This document shows positions 7,701 to 13,890 of a stretch of 16,734 bases of DNA, one piece after another. Source of the DNA: an uncultured Bacilli bacterium (lineage in GTDB: Bacteria; Bacillota_I; Bacilli_A; RF39; UBA660); contig CAKOOU010000025.1 of assembly GCA_934098455.1 (NCBI GenBank), positions 1-16,734 on the forward strand, read 5' to 3'. Under the pieces are notes generated by a model. It did not search any database, had not been told where the DNA came from, and saw only the letters and a list, made by a program, of their open reading frames with translations. Both the position numbers and the translations under genes were made by a program. Numbering within the stretch: the stretch's first letter is position 1; every line of letters begins with the position of its first letter.

Positions 7701-8474
7701 ATGAAAAAGAAGACAAAAAAGATTATAGTTAATAGTTTAACTTTATCGAGAATTATTGGAATGTTTTTATTACCAATACTATTTAATATATTAAGTGCAC
7801 CAGTGTTCTTAATAGTAGTAGCGAGTTTACTTTTTACTGATTTTCTAGATGGTTTATTTGCAAGAAAGTTCAAGGTTTCTACTATTGGAGGAAGTTTGCT
7901 AGATATGAGTGCAGACAAATTGTTTGGTTTTAGTGTTTTAGTAATACTTTCTAACATGTATCCAATTATGACAATTCCCCTTTTACTAGAATGTTCAATA
8001 ATGGGAATTAATATAATTGGCGCTATGAGAGGAAATAGTAGTAAATCAAGTGAAATAGGTAGAATAAAAACATGGATAATGGGGTTATCGATTTGTTCGT
8101 TATTTCTAGTTGGTTTAAATGAAGATATTATAAAATTATTAAATAATTATAGTTTAAAAAAAATATTTGATTATATTAATAGTAATAAAGAACTAATAAA
8201 AAATGTTAGTATAACAAGTACAATAGTTTCTGAAAGTATTGTATTAACTGATTATAGTTTTAAAGCACTTAAGGGTAAAAATAATAAAAACACGTTGAAA
8301 GAACTAAAAGAATTAAGAAAAGAATTAATTAATAAATTAAAACAAAAAGAATATTACGAAAATGTTTTATTTAATGAAAAATATAATGATATTACTAGTG
8401 AATTGACCTTAAAAGAAAAATTATTACCAAATAAAGAACAGGAAGAAAAAATAAAAAAATTGACATTAAATTAA
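7701..8474 (+). CDS. CDP-alcohol phosphatidyltransferase, probably phosphatidylglycerophosphate synthase-like
   Basis: Integral membrane enzyme that transfers a phosphatidyl group from a CDP-lipid to an alcohol. 257 residues from ATG 7701, which follows GGGGGT by 5 nt; a GTG at 7689 would place the start before the ribosome site. The signature D1-xx-D2-G-xx-A-R-x8-G-xxx-D3-xxx-D4 is complete: Asp47, Asp50, Gly51, Ala54, Arg55, Gly64, Asp68, Asp72. The N-terminal 'NSLTLSRI' is close to the PgsA start, so phosphatidylglycerol synthesis is the best guess; phosphatidylserine or inositol enzymes share the motif. Several hydrophobic helices lie in about 15-140. The last 110 or so residues are hydrophilic, Lys/Glu-rich and probably helical, an extension not expected for this family, which is usually about 180-200 residues long. 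Confidence 0.85.
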   Translation: MKKKTKKIIVNSLTLSRIIGMFLLPILFNILSAPVFLIVVASLLFTDFLDGLFARKFKVSTIGGSLLDMSADKLFGFSVLVILSNMYPIMTIPLLLECSIMGINIIGAMRGNSSKSSEIGRIKTWIMGLSICSLFLVGLNEDIIKLLNNYSLKKIFDYINSNKELIKNVSITSTIVSESIVLTDYSFKALKGKNNKNTLKELKELRKELINKLKQKEYYENVLFNEKYNDITSELTLKEKLLPNKEQEEKIKKLTLN

Positions 8475-8492
8475 AAAATAGCATTAATACTA

Positions 8493-8520
8493 TTGACAAG
8501 TAATTTATAAATGATATAAT
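8493..8520 (+). promoter_or_regulatory. Promoter of infC-rpmI-rplT
   Basis: TTGACA (8493-8498), 16-nt spacer, TATAAT (8515-8520), with TGA just before it giving an extended -10. A strong promoter starting near 8527, about 135 nt before infC. Confidence 0.85.
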
Positions 8521-8526
8521 AATAAC

Positions 8527-8660
8527 GAATTAAAAAGGAAAGCGATGTGTCCACATCCACCTGATTGCAAAAAGCGATAGGTAAAAAGCCAATAAGACAT
8601 AAATGGTTTTTAAGTGGATACATATGTATTCACTTTTTAAATTTATGGAGGTGCGTTTAT
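8527..8660 (+). promoter_or_regulatory. Structured infC leader, likely L20-type autoregulatory leader with attenuator
   Basis: Three stems can be seen: GATGT/ACATC (8544-8548, 8553-8557), CCT-ATTGC/GCGAT-AGG (8560-8581, one bulged G), and AAGTGGATAC/GTATTCACTT (8612-8621, 8626-8635) followed by T5, a good intrinsic terminator. In Firmicutes, ribosomal protein L20 binds the leader of infC-rpmI-rplT and causes premature termination there. Position, operon and terminator fit that scheme. I did not verify the exact L20 binding fold against the Rfam model. Confidence 0.65.
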
Positions 8661-9188
8661 ATAGCAAACGTTAAGAAAGATGATCTACCAATCAATGATC
8701 AAATTAAAGTAAGTGAGTTAATGGTAATAGGACCTAAAGGAGAACAAATGGGTACTAAGAAATTAGCAGATGCATTAACAATAGCAAATTATGCTGGATT
8801 AGATTTAGTATTAATGAATTCTACACCAGGACATGCAGTTGGTAAAATAATGGATTACAATAGATATCGTTATGAGCGTCAAAAAAAGCAAAAAGAAGCT
8901 TTAAAGAAACAAAGAGAAAATAATAAAGAAATGAAAGAATATCAATTATCTGTTACAATTGATGTTCATGATTTTGAAACTAGAAGAAAAAATGCAGCAA
9001 ATTATTTATCTAAAGGACACAAAATTAAAGTATCTTTAAGATTTAAAGGACGTCAAATGGCACATACTGAACTTGGTCGTGACGTATTATTAAAATTTGC
9101 AAATGAATTAAATGAATATGCAGATATTGAAAGTCAACCAGAATTAGTTGGTAGAAACATGACTATGATTTTAGCACCAAAGAAATAA
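8661..9188 (+). CDS. infC: Translation initiation factor IF-3, ATA start codon
   Basis: Binds the 30S subunit, prevents subunit joining and rejects wrong start codons. The frame stays open upstream, but no ATG, GTG or TTG is sensibly placed. The ribosome site GGAGGTG (8647-8653) is 7 nt before ATA at 8661, and from there the product has the expected 175 residues. It begins (M)ANVKKDDLPINDQIKVSELMVIG, continues with 'NYAGLDLVLMN' and 'GKIMDYNRYRYERQKKQKEA' (the linker helix), and ends in the C-domain 'HDFETRRKNAANYLSKGHKIKVSLRFKGRQMAHTELG'. Non-standard starts on infC (AUU in E. coli and B. subtilis) let IF-3 repress its own synthesis. First gene of the operon; rpmI follows after 14 nt. Confidence 0.95.
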   Translation: MANVKKDDLPINDQIKVSELMVIGPKGEQMGTKKLADALTIANYAGLDLVLMNSTPGHAVGKIMDYNRYRYERQKKQKEALKKQRENNKEMKEYQLSVTIDVHDFETRRKNAANYLSKGHKIKVSLRFKGRQMAHTELGRDVLLKFANELNEYADIESQPELVGRNMTMILAPKK

Positions 9189-9202
9189 GGAGGAAATGAA
9201 TT

Positions 9203-9391
9203 ATGCCAAAACAAAAAACACATAATGCTAGTAGTAAAGTTTTAAAAAAACATAAAAGCGGATTAATAACTTATAAAAAATCAGGTGGAAATCACCAAAC
9301 TGGTAAAGATACAGCAAAAGCTGTTAGACAAAGAAGAAAATCAGGAAATTTAGCGAAAGGAACAGTTGACAAATTAAAAAATGTCATCTAA
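9203..9391 (+). CDS. rpmI: 50S ribosomal protein bL35
   Basis: Small basic large-subunit protein, 62 residues, beginning MPKQKTHNASSKVLKKH and ending VDKLKNVI, with the Lys/Arg-rich middle typical of bL35. AGGAGG lies before the ATG. It sits between infC and rplT in the standard order, with rplT starting 12 nt after its stop. Confidence 0.93.
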   Translation: MPKQKTHNASSKVLKKHKSGLITYKKSGGNHQTGKDTAKAVRQRRKSGNLAKGTVDKLKNVI

Positions 9392-9403
9392 TGGTGAAGT
9401 GTA

Positions 9404-9937
9404 ATGACTAGAGTTAAAGGCGGAACTGTTGCAAAAAACAGAAGAAGAAAAGTACTAAAAGCTGCTAAAGGTTACTTTGGTAGTAAACATAGATTATTCA
9501 AAACAGCACAAGAACAAGTATTCCATAGTGGTGCATATGCATACAGAGATAGAAAACAAAACAAAAGAAATTTCAGAAAATTATGGATTACAAGAATAAA
9601 TGCTGCTTGTAGACAAAATGATATAAGTTATTCCAAATTTATAAATGGTTTATCAAAAGCTGGTGTAGAAGTTAACAGAAAAATGTTAAGTGAACTTGCT
9701 ATAGATAATCCAAAAGCTTTTACTGAATTAGTTAAAGTATCTAAAGATGCTTTAAATGGTAAAGTTAAAAAAACTGAAACAAAAAAAGAAGTAAAAGAAA
9801 CTAAAACTACTAAAGAAGAAGTTAAAACAGATTTATCTAAAATGACTGTTGCTGAATTAAAAGCATTAGCTAAAGAAAAAGGTATATCTGGATATACTAC
9901 AATGAAAAAAGATGAATTATTAAATGCTTTAAAATAA
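9404..9937 (+). CDS. rplT: 50S ribosomal protein bL20 with extra C-terminal SAP/Rho-N-like domain
   Basis: Residues 1-118 are a complete bL20: TRVKGGTVAKNRRRKVLK, GYFGSKHRLFKTA, NFRKLWITRINAA and GVEVNRKMLSELA. bL20 is needed for early 50S assembly and in Firmicutes represses this operon through the leader. Normal bL20 ends near 118-120. Here a Lys/Glu/Thr linker (about 119-143) and a final helical unit, 'LSKMTVAELKALAKEKG' to 'KKDELLNAL', follow. That last part has the helix-turn-helix pattern of SAP, HeH or Rho N-terminal domains, which bind nucleic acid. Codon use is unchanged across the joint and the frame is continuous, so it is a true fusion rather than a frameshift. The ribosome site (GGTGAAG) is modest. 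Confidence 0.93.
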   Translation: MTRVKGGTVAKNRRRKVLKAAKGYFGSKHRLFKTAQEQVFHSGAYAYRDRKQNKRNFRKLWITRINAACRQNDISYSKFINGLSKAGVEVNRKMLSELAIDNPKAFTELVKVSKDALNGKVKKTETKKEVKETKTTKEEVKTDLSKMTVAELKALAKEKGISGYTTMKKDELLNALK

Positions 9938-9949
9938 TTCTTTTTTTTT
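9914..9949 (+). terminator. Terminator of the infC operon
   Basis: Perfect 8-bp stem GAATTATT (9914-9921) / AATAATTC (9933-9940), 11-nt loop, nine T (9941-9949). The left arm is inside the last codons of rplT and the stem spans its stop. Confidence 0.85.
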
Positions 9950-9976
9950 GACATAATTTCAAATATATTATATAAT
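9948..9976 (+). promoter_or_regulatory. Consensus promoter of the kinase-like gene
   Basis: TTGACA (9948-9953), 17-nt spacer, TATAAT (9971-9976), immediately after the T run of the operon terminator; 23 nt before the ATG. Confidence 0.85.
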
Positions 9977-9999
9977 ATCAAATCAAAAGAAGGGGTTAT

Positions 10000-10848
10000 A
10001 TGAAAATAATTAGATTAAATCCAAATGATATAAATGGGTTAAAACAGTATGAAATTCATAAAAGTATAAAAAATCGAGAGGCAAATTTATATATTTATAT
10101 GAACTATTTATTTAAATTATTTAAATCAAATGATCAGACACAGTTAGATAATAAAATGTACATATTAAATAAATTATTTTATATAAAAGATTATATAGAT
10201 ATAAAAGAAATAGTATGGCCAAATGATTTAGTAAAAATAAGTGAAATAAATAGAGGATATACTATGGATTTTATCAAAGATAATACTAATATTAGTTTAA
10301 TATTTAATTCTAATAAAATATCAATTGAAGATAAATTATATTTTTTGAAAAAAATAGGAAAGATATTAGAAAAAATAGAAATGAATCAAGAATTAAGAAG
10401 TATTGGATTTTATTTATCTGATATACATGAGGGTAATTTTATTTATGATAATAAAAATAATATGGTCAAAGTTATAGATATTGATAGTACTTATGTAGAA
10501 GGTTCAATGGCATCTATCTCTAAATTTTTATATTTAAATGATAAATTGTGGGATTTTCCAAATAAATATCCTCTAGATAATAATGATAGACATATTCCTA
10601 ATCATAATACTACAATAATTAGTTATGTATATATGATATTAAATTTAATAACAGATTACTATAGTCCAAATATGAATACTCATGAATTTTGTGAAACGTT
10701 AAATATTTTATCAAGTTCTGGTTTTAATAAAGATTTATTAGATTCAATGTATAATATATATTCTAAAAATGATAATTATTTTGATTATGATTTAGTTGAT
10801 ACAATTACACCTTATTTATTCAATAAATATAAAAGATTAAGTAGATAA
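10000..10848 (+). CDS. Kinase-fold protein of unknown substrate
   Basis: 282 residues; ribosome site AAGGGG before ATG 10000. The middle shows the catalytic core of protein kinase/aminoglycoside phosphotransferase-like enzymes. 'LSDIHEGNFIYD' (139-150) equals the D-x-H-x-G-N loop, with candidate base Asp141 and metal ligand Asn146. 'KVIDIDS' (157-163) takes the place of DFG, with Asp160 or Asp162. Upstream, 'WPNDLVKISEINRGYTMDFI' (73-92) looks like the strand and hinge linking the two lobes, and 'YLFKLFK' (36-42) could supply the ATP-binding Lys. No glycine-rich loop is obvious. The active-site residues appear intact, so it may be a live phosphotransferase, but the substrate cannot be read. 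A Fic-fold gene with a separate promoter follows. Confidence 0.6.
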   Translation: MKIIRLNPNDINGLKQYEIHKSIKNREANLYIYMNYLFKLFKSNDQTQLDNKMYILNKLFYIKDYIDIKEIVWPNDLVKISEINRGYTMDFIKDNTNISLIFNSNKISIEDKLYFLKKIGKILEKIEMNQELRSIGFYLSDIHEGNFIYDNKNNMVKVIDIDSTYVEGSMASISKFLYLNDKLWDFPNKYPLDNNDRHIPNHNTTIISYVYMILNLITDYYSPNMNTHEFCETLNILSSSGFNKDLLDSMYNIYSKNDNYFDYDLVDTITPYLFNKYKRLSR

Positions 10849-10849
10849 T

Positions 10850-10878
10850 TTGACAAATTAAATAAATAGTTATAGAAT
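10850..10878 (+). promoter_or_regulatory. Promoter of the Fic-fold gene
   Basis: TTGACA (10850-10855), 17-nt spacer, TAGAAT (10873-10878), 23 nt before the ATG. No clear terminator separates it from the kinase-like gene. Confidence 0.75.
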
Positions 10879-10901
10879 ATCAAGACAAAAGAGGGGATTT
10901 T

Positions 10902-11726
10902 ATGAAATTATTAGAATCTGTAGATAGAGTAATTATAAATGATGCAAATAAATTCTACTTAGAAGAGACAGAAACTAAATATAAAAATTATATTAAAGAA
11001 CTTTTATTAATGGACAAAAAATTATTAAAGCATTATTTATTAACTTTAAAAAATACAGAAATATTATATAATCAAGAATCTGAAGAAGAAAGCTCGCTGT
11101 TAATATCTTTGTACATGAACTTATCAAAAGTAAATTCAATCGATAAAATGATTGAAATGCTGAAAAAGCAAAAGGACATTACAATACAAGATATAATTAA
11201 CTTGCATAGTATTTTAATGGAAGGTACCTTAAATTCAGAAATATCTGATGAATTTAGAAATAATAATAATAAATTTGTTGGATCATTTTATAATAATGGA
11301 GAAAAAAGAATAGATTATATACCAATAGATTATAAAGAAATTAAAAATGTAATGGATAAAATAACAACATTAATAAATCATAAGAATGTTAATAATCCAT
11401 TTATACTCCCTTTTATAATTCATGCTTTAATTTCTGTGGCACAACCATTTGATGATGGGAATACAAGATTATCTCGACTTATTCAACATGGTAAAATTTG
11501 GAAAAGTACAGAAGTATATTATAACACTAAGTTTGATAGTCCAATATTATACTTATCAAAAAATTATAAACTTACAAGAGGTCAGTATAGAGAACTGATT
11601 AAAGAATTAGCAATTAAAGAAGATAATGAAAGTTGGAACAAATGGTTTAAATATAATTTAAATATGGTTAATGAACAATTATATTATTTAAATAATAATA
11701 TTAAAAAACTAGTAAAAAAAAGTTAA
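10902..11726 (+). CDS. Fic-domain protein with altered active site (His to Gln)
   Basis: 274 residues; AGAGGGG ribosome site before ATG 10902. Fic proteins transfer AMP or other phosphate groups through the motif H-x-F-x-D/E-G-N-G-R-x-x-R. Here that loop reads QPFDDGNTRLSR (181-192): the catalytic His is Gln181 (codon CAA) and the second Gly is Thr188, while Phe183, Asp185, Gly186, Asn187, Arg189 and Arg192 remain. The surrounding fold is intact: 'IINLHSILMEG' (98-108), 'DEFRNNNNKFVG' (116-127) and 'FILPFIIHALISVA' (167-180). An N-terminal helical part (1-90) includes an acidic stretch, QESEEES. With His lost, normal AMP transfer is not expected; ATP binding may persist. Its 3' end overlaps gatD tail-to-tail by 4 nt. 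Confidence 0.8.
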   Translation: MKLLESVDRVIINDANKFYLEETETKYKNYIKELLLMDKKLLKHYLLTLKNTEILYNQESEEESSLLISLYMNLSKVNSIDKMIEMLKKQKDITIQDIINLHSILMEGTLNSEISDEFRNNNNKFVGSFYNNGEKRIDYIPIDYKEIKNVMDKITTLINHKNVNNPFILPFIIHALISVAQPFDDGNTRLSRLIQHGKIWKSTEVYYNTKFDSPILYLSKNYKLTRGQYRELIKELAIKEDNESWNKWFKYNLNMVNEQLYYLNNNIKKLVKKS

Positions 11727-11743
11727 GAAATAAAATTCTTAAC
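11714..11743 (-). terminator. Terminator of murT-gatD
   Basis: Perfect 8-bp inverted repeat GTTAAGAA (11722-11729) / TTCTTAAC (11736-11743), 6-nt loop. On the minus strand it is followed by eight T (complement of A 11714-11721). On the plus strand there is no T run after it, so it would end the Fic transcript poorly. Confidence 0.75.
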
Positions 11744-12433
11744 ATATTCATTATAAGCTTTTTCATCTATAGTAGATATACTTTTATAAAGTATATCTTT
11801 TTTATCTAATATTTCTTTTACAATATGATTTGTTAATAATGGATTTCGTATTAAAAGTGGGCCTAAATTGTATGTTGCATATAAATTATTATAATGTAAA
11901 CCTTCATTACTTGATTTATAATTATCAGCATATCCTTCAATTACATTAAATAGATGATTATCTTTATTATTTAAAACACATTGTCTGTTTTGAAATGCTA
12001 TTACAACTTCTTTAAATAAATTACATTCTAATATTTCTTCACCAATTATACGTTTATCAATTTCTTTAGAGTAGAAATCAAATAAATCTAAAGTTTCTAT
12101 CTTATTACCATTTGTTTTTTCTATATATTTACCAAGTATTTCATAACTATTGCCAGTAAATATAAAATGTTTTCCATTATCTATAGCATTTTCTATTTTT
12201 TCTTTATATTTTAAAATATCATTAATTACTATTAATTGATTTTCTTCGCTTCCACAACCCATATAATATATATCATATTTATTAAAATCAATTTTATCTC
12301 CTATAGTTAAATTAGTTACTTCTGTATACATATCTTGATTATTAAAAGCATTTTCTAAAGCCATTATATTTCCTATTTCACCATATAAATTCATTAAATC
12401 ATAATATAAGTGGGCTATCTTAATTTTTTCCAT
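11723..12433 (-). CDS. gatD: GatD-like glutamine amidotransferase subunit lacking the catalytic Cys and His
   Basis: GatD pairs with MurT to amidate D-Glu of lipid II to D-isoglutamine, GatD releasing ammonia from glutamine. 236 residues, normal length. Family features are clear: HLYYDLMNLYGEIGNI (8-23), YYMGCGSEENQ (56-66), 'LDFYS'-like 'LFDFYSKEIDKRIIGEE' (117-133), 'GLHYNNLYATY' (178-188). At the nucleophile elbow, where S. aureus GatD has ICGGYQFLG (Cys94), this protein has TGNSYEILG with Gly94. At the histidine site, TYLHGP (His189) is TYNLGP with Leu190. Both changes were checked in the codons (GGC and TTG/TTA class). Glutaminase activity is therefore not expected. The start overlaps murT by 14 nt, so translation is coupled. 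The symbol reflects homology, not proven activity. Confidence 0.85.
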   Translation of the reverse strand: MEKIKIAHLYYDLMNLYGEIGNIMALENAFNNQDMYTEVTNLTIGDKIDFNKYDIYYMGCGSEENQLIVINDILKYKEKIENAIDNGKHFIFTGNSYEILGKYIEKTNGNKIETLDLFDFYSKEIDKRIIGEEILECNLFKEVVIAFQNRQCVLNNKDNHLFNVIEGYADNYKSSNEGLHYNNLYATYNLGPLLIRNPLLTNHIVKEILDKKDILYKSISTIDEKAYNEYVKNFIS

Positions 12434-13766
12434 TATTTGCCTCCATTATTTTTTTTCTTAATACTTCAGTCATATCAAAACATACCATAGTATATATATT
12501 ACCAGAAGATTCATTTAGAATTATATCTATAATATTGTCTAAATTATCAACTACAATTAATTTATCATCTTGAATATTAGCATATTTAAGTCTAGTAAGA
12601 ACATCATATCTAAATCTACCTATAATAAATATTTTATCTATATCTTTATCATTTAATAATTCAAATTTAACATCATATAACCAACTTATATCATTTAATT
12701 TATATCTTCTAGAAACATTATCAAAACCTAATATAATAGTTTTTTTACCTTTAATATTATTAATATAATGTAATGATTCATAATAACTTAAATTATTTTC
12801 ATTTTTACTTTCTAACATTTCTATATTTCTATCATTAATTTTATATTCTTTCATTCTTTTAGAAGGCATTATTTCTTCATTTAAATATTTTTTTATTTTT
12901 TCATCTGTTAAACCGATTGTTTTACATAATGTATAAGATGCTAGAGTATAATAAACTGCAAAGAATACATTTTTATTAATATGATATATTGAATCATTTA
13001 TAGTGAAAAATTGTTTTTCTAGATTAACATCATTAGCTTCAAAATTAACTTTTTCACGTGCAAAATCACAATTAGTACATTTATATCTTCCAATATGACC
13101 TGTATGATAATAATCATATTTTAATTTTGTATGACACATAGGGCAATATGCTGCATCTAAAGAACTATTAATTGGTTCTAAACTATCATATTTTGTCTTA
13201 CCTATACCATAAGTTGTTAAAAGACCATGATGTGTATATTTAATTCTATTTAAAAATGGGTCGTCGGCATTAATAATTACATGAGTATTATCACCAATAG
13301 AATTAATTATTTTATTTAAGATTAATTCAGGATGTCCATTTCTAGCAGGCTGGTCACGAGTTATATTTGTAATTAACAAATGAGTTAAAGTATTTTTATC
13401 GAATATTTCTTTTATATATGATTCATCTAATTCCATTAATAAAATATCAGCATTCATTTTTTTATTAAAAGGATTAACATTATTTAATATTAATGTTATT
13501 GCAGCATTTATTAAATTAGAACCATTTTTATTCCATACTACTTTATATCCATTTTTTTCCAAAATATATGCAACCTGTGTAGTAGTTGAGCCCTTACCAC
13601 TGCTACCAGTAATACCAATTACATATTTAGGATATATTATCTTTTTTAAAATATTTTTATCATGTTTTTTTACTAAACTACCTGGAAAAACACTACCATC
13701 TCTTCTAAATATTCTACATATTCTATATATTAATTTATTATATATAATAAGCAAAGTTGTTTTCAT
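12420..13766 (-). CDS. murT: Lipid II isoglutaminyl synthase subunit MurT (Mur ligase family, DUF1727)
   Basis: ATP-using subunit that activates the D-Glu carboxyl of lipid II for amidation by GatD. 448 residues from ATG 13766, 5 nt after AGGTGA; a GTG at 13775 lies inside that ribosome site. Family marks: 'RRDGSVFPGSLVKKHDKNIL' (21-40), P-loop ITGSSGKGSTTT (52-63), 'ITRDQPARNGHPE' near 134-146, and an inserted zinc ribbon with Cys207, Cys210, Cys229 and Cys232 (CPMC...HTGHIGRYKCTNC). The C-terminal DUF1727 part has 'NDISWLYDVKFE'. The P-loop reads SSGKGS rather than the usual TNGKTT, which is more FolC-like. ATP and zinc sites look usable, in contrast to its partner GatD. Confidence 0.92.
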   Translation of the reverse strand: MKTTLLIIYNKLIYRICRIFRRDGSVFPGSLVKKHDKNILKKIIYPKYVIGITGSSGKGSTTTQVAYILEKNGYKVVWNKNGSNLINAAITLILNNVNPFNKKMNADILLMELDESYIKEIFDKNTLTHLLITNITRDQPARNGHPELILNKIINSIGDNTHVIINADDPFLNRIKYTHHGLLTTYGIGKTKYDSLEPINSSLDAAYCPMCHTKLKYDYYHTGHIGRYKCTNCDFAREKVNFEANDVNLEKQFFTINDSIYHINKNVFFAVYYTLASYTLCKTIGLTDEKIKKYLNEEIMPSKRMKEYKINDRNIEMLESKNENNLSYYESLHYINNIKGKKTIILGFDNVSRRYKLNDISWLYDVKFELLNDKDIDKIFIIGRFRYDVLTRLKYANIQDDKLIVVDNLDNIIDIILNESSGNIYTMVCFDMTEVLRKKIMEANNGKN

Positions 13767-13783
13767 TAATATCACCTATAGTT

Positions 13784-13792
13784 ATTATAACA
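13784..13792 (-). promoter_or_regulatory. Extended -10 promoter of murT-gatD
   Basis: On the minus strand TGTTATAAT, a TGn-TATAAT extended -10, 17 nt before the murT ATG, giving a very short leader. No clear -35. It is divergent from the ftsA promoter, about 45 nt away. Confidence 0.6.
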
Positions 13793-13836
13793 CGTTAATA
13801 CTTAAATAATATATAAAGAACTATTTATTTTACATA

Positions 13837-13865
13837 TTGTTTATAAATAAAAATTATAGTATAAT
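13837..13865 (+). promoter_or_regulatory. Promoter of ftsA-ftsZ
   Basis: TTGTTT (13837-13842), 17-nt spacer, TATAAT (13860-13865), 25 nt before the ftsA start. Confidence 0.75.
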
Positions 13866-13890
13866 TAGGTTATTGTAGGAGTGGTGCACT

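Noticed and set aside
9628..9981. Minus-strand ORF under the rplT 3' end
   Set aside because: Hydrophobic shadow of the Lys/Glu-rich tail, crossing a terminator and a promoter.
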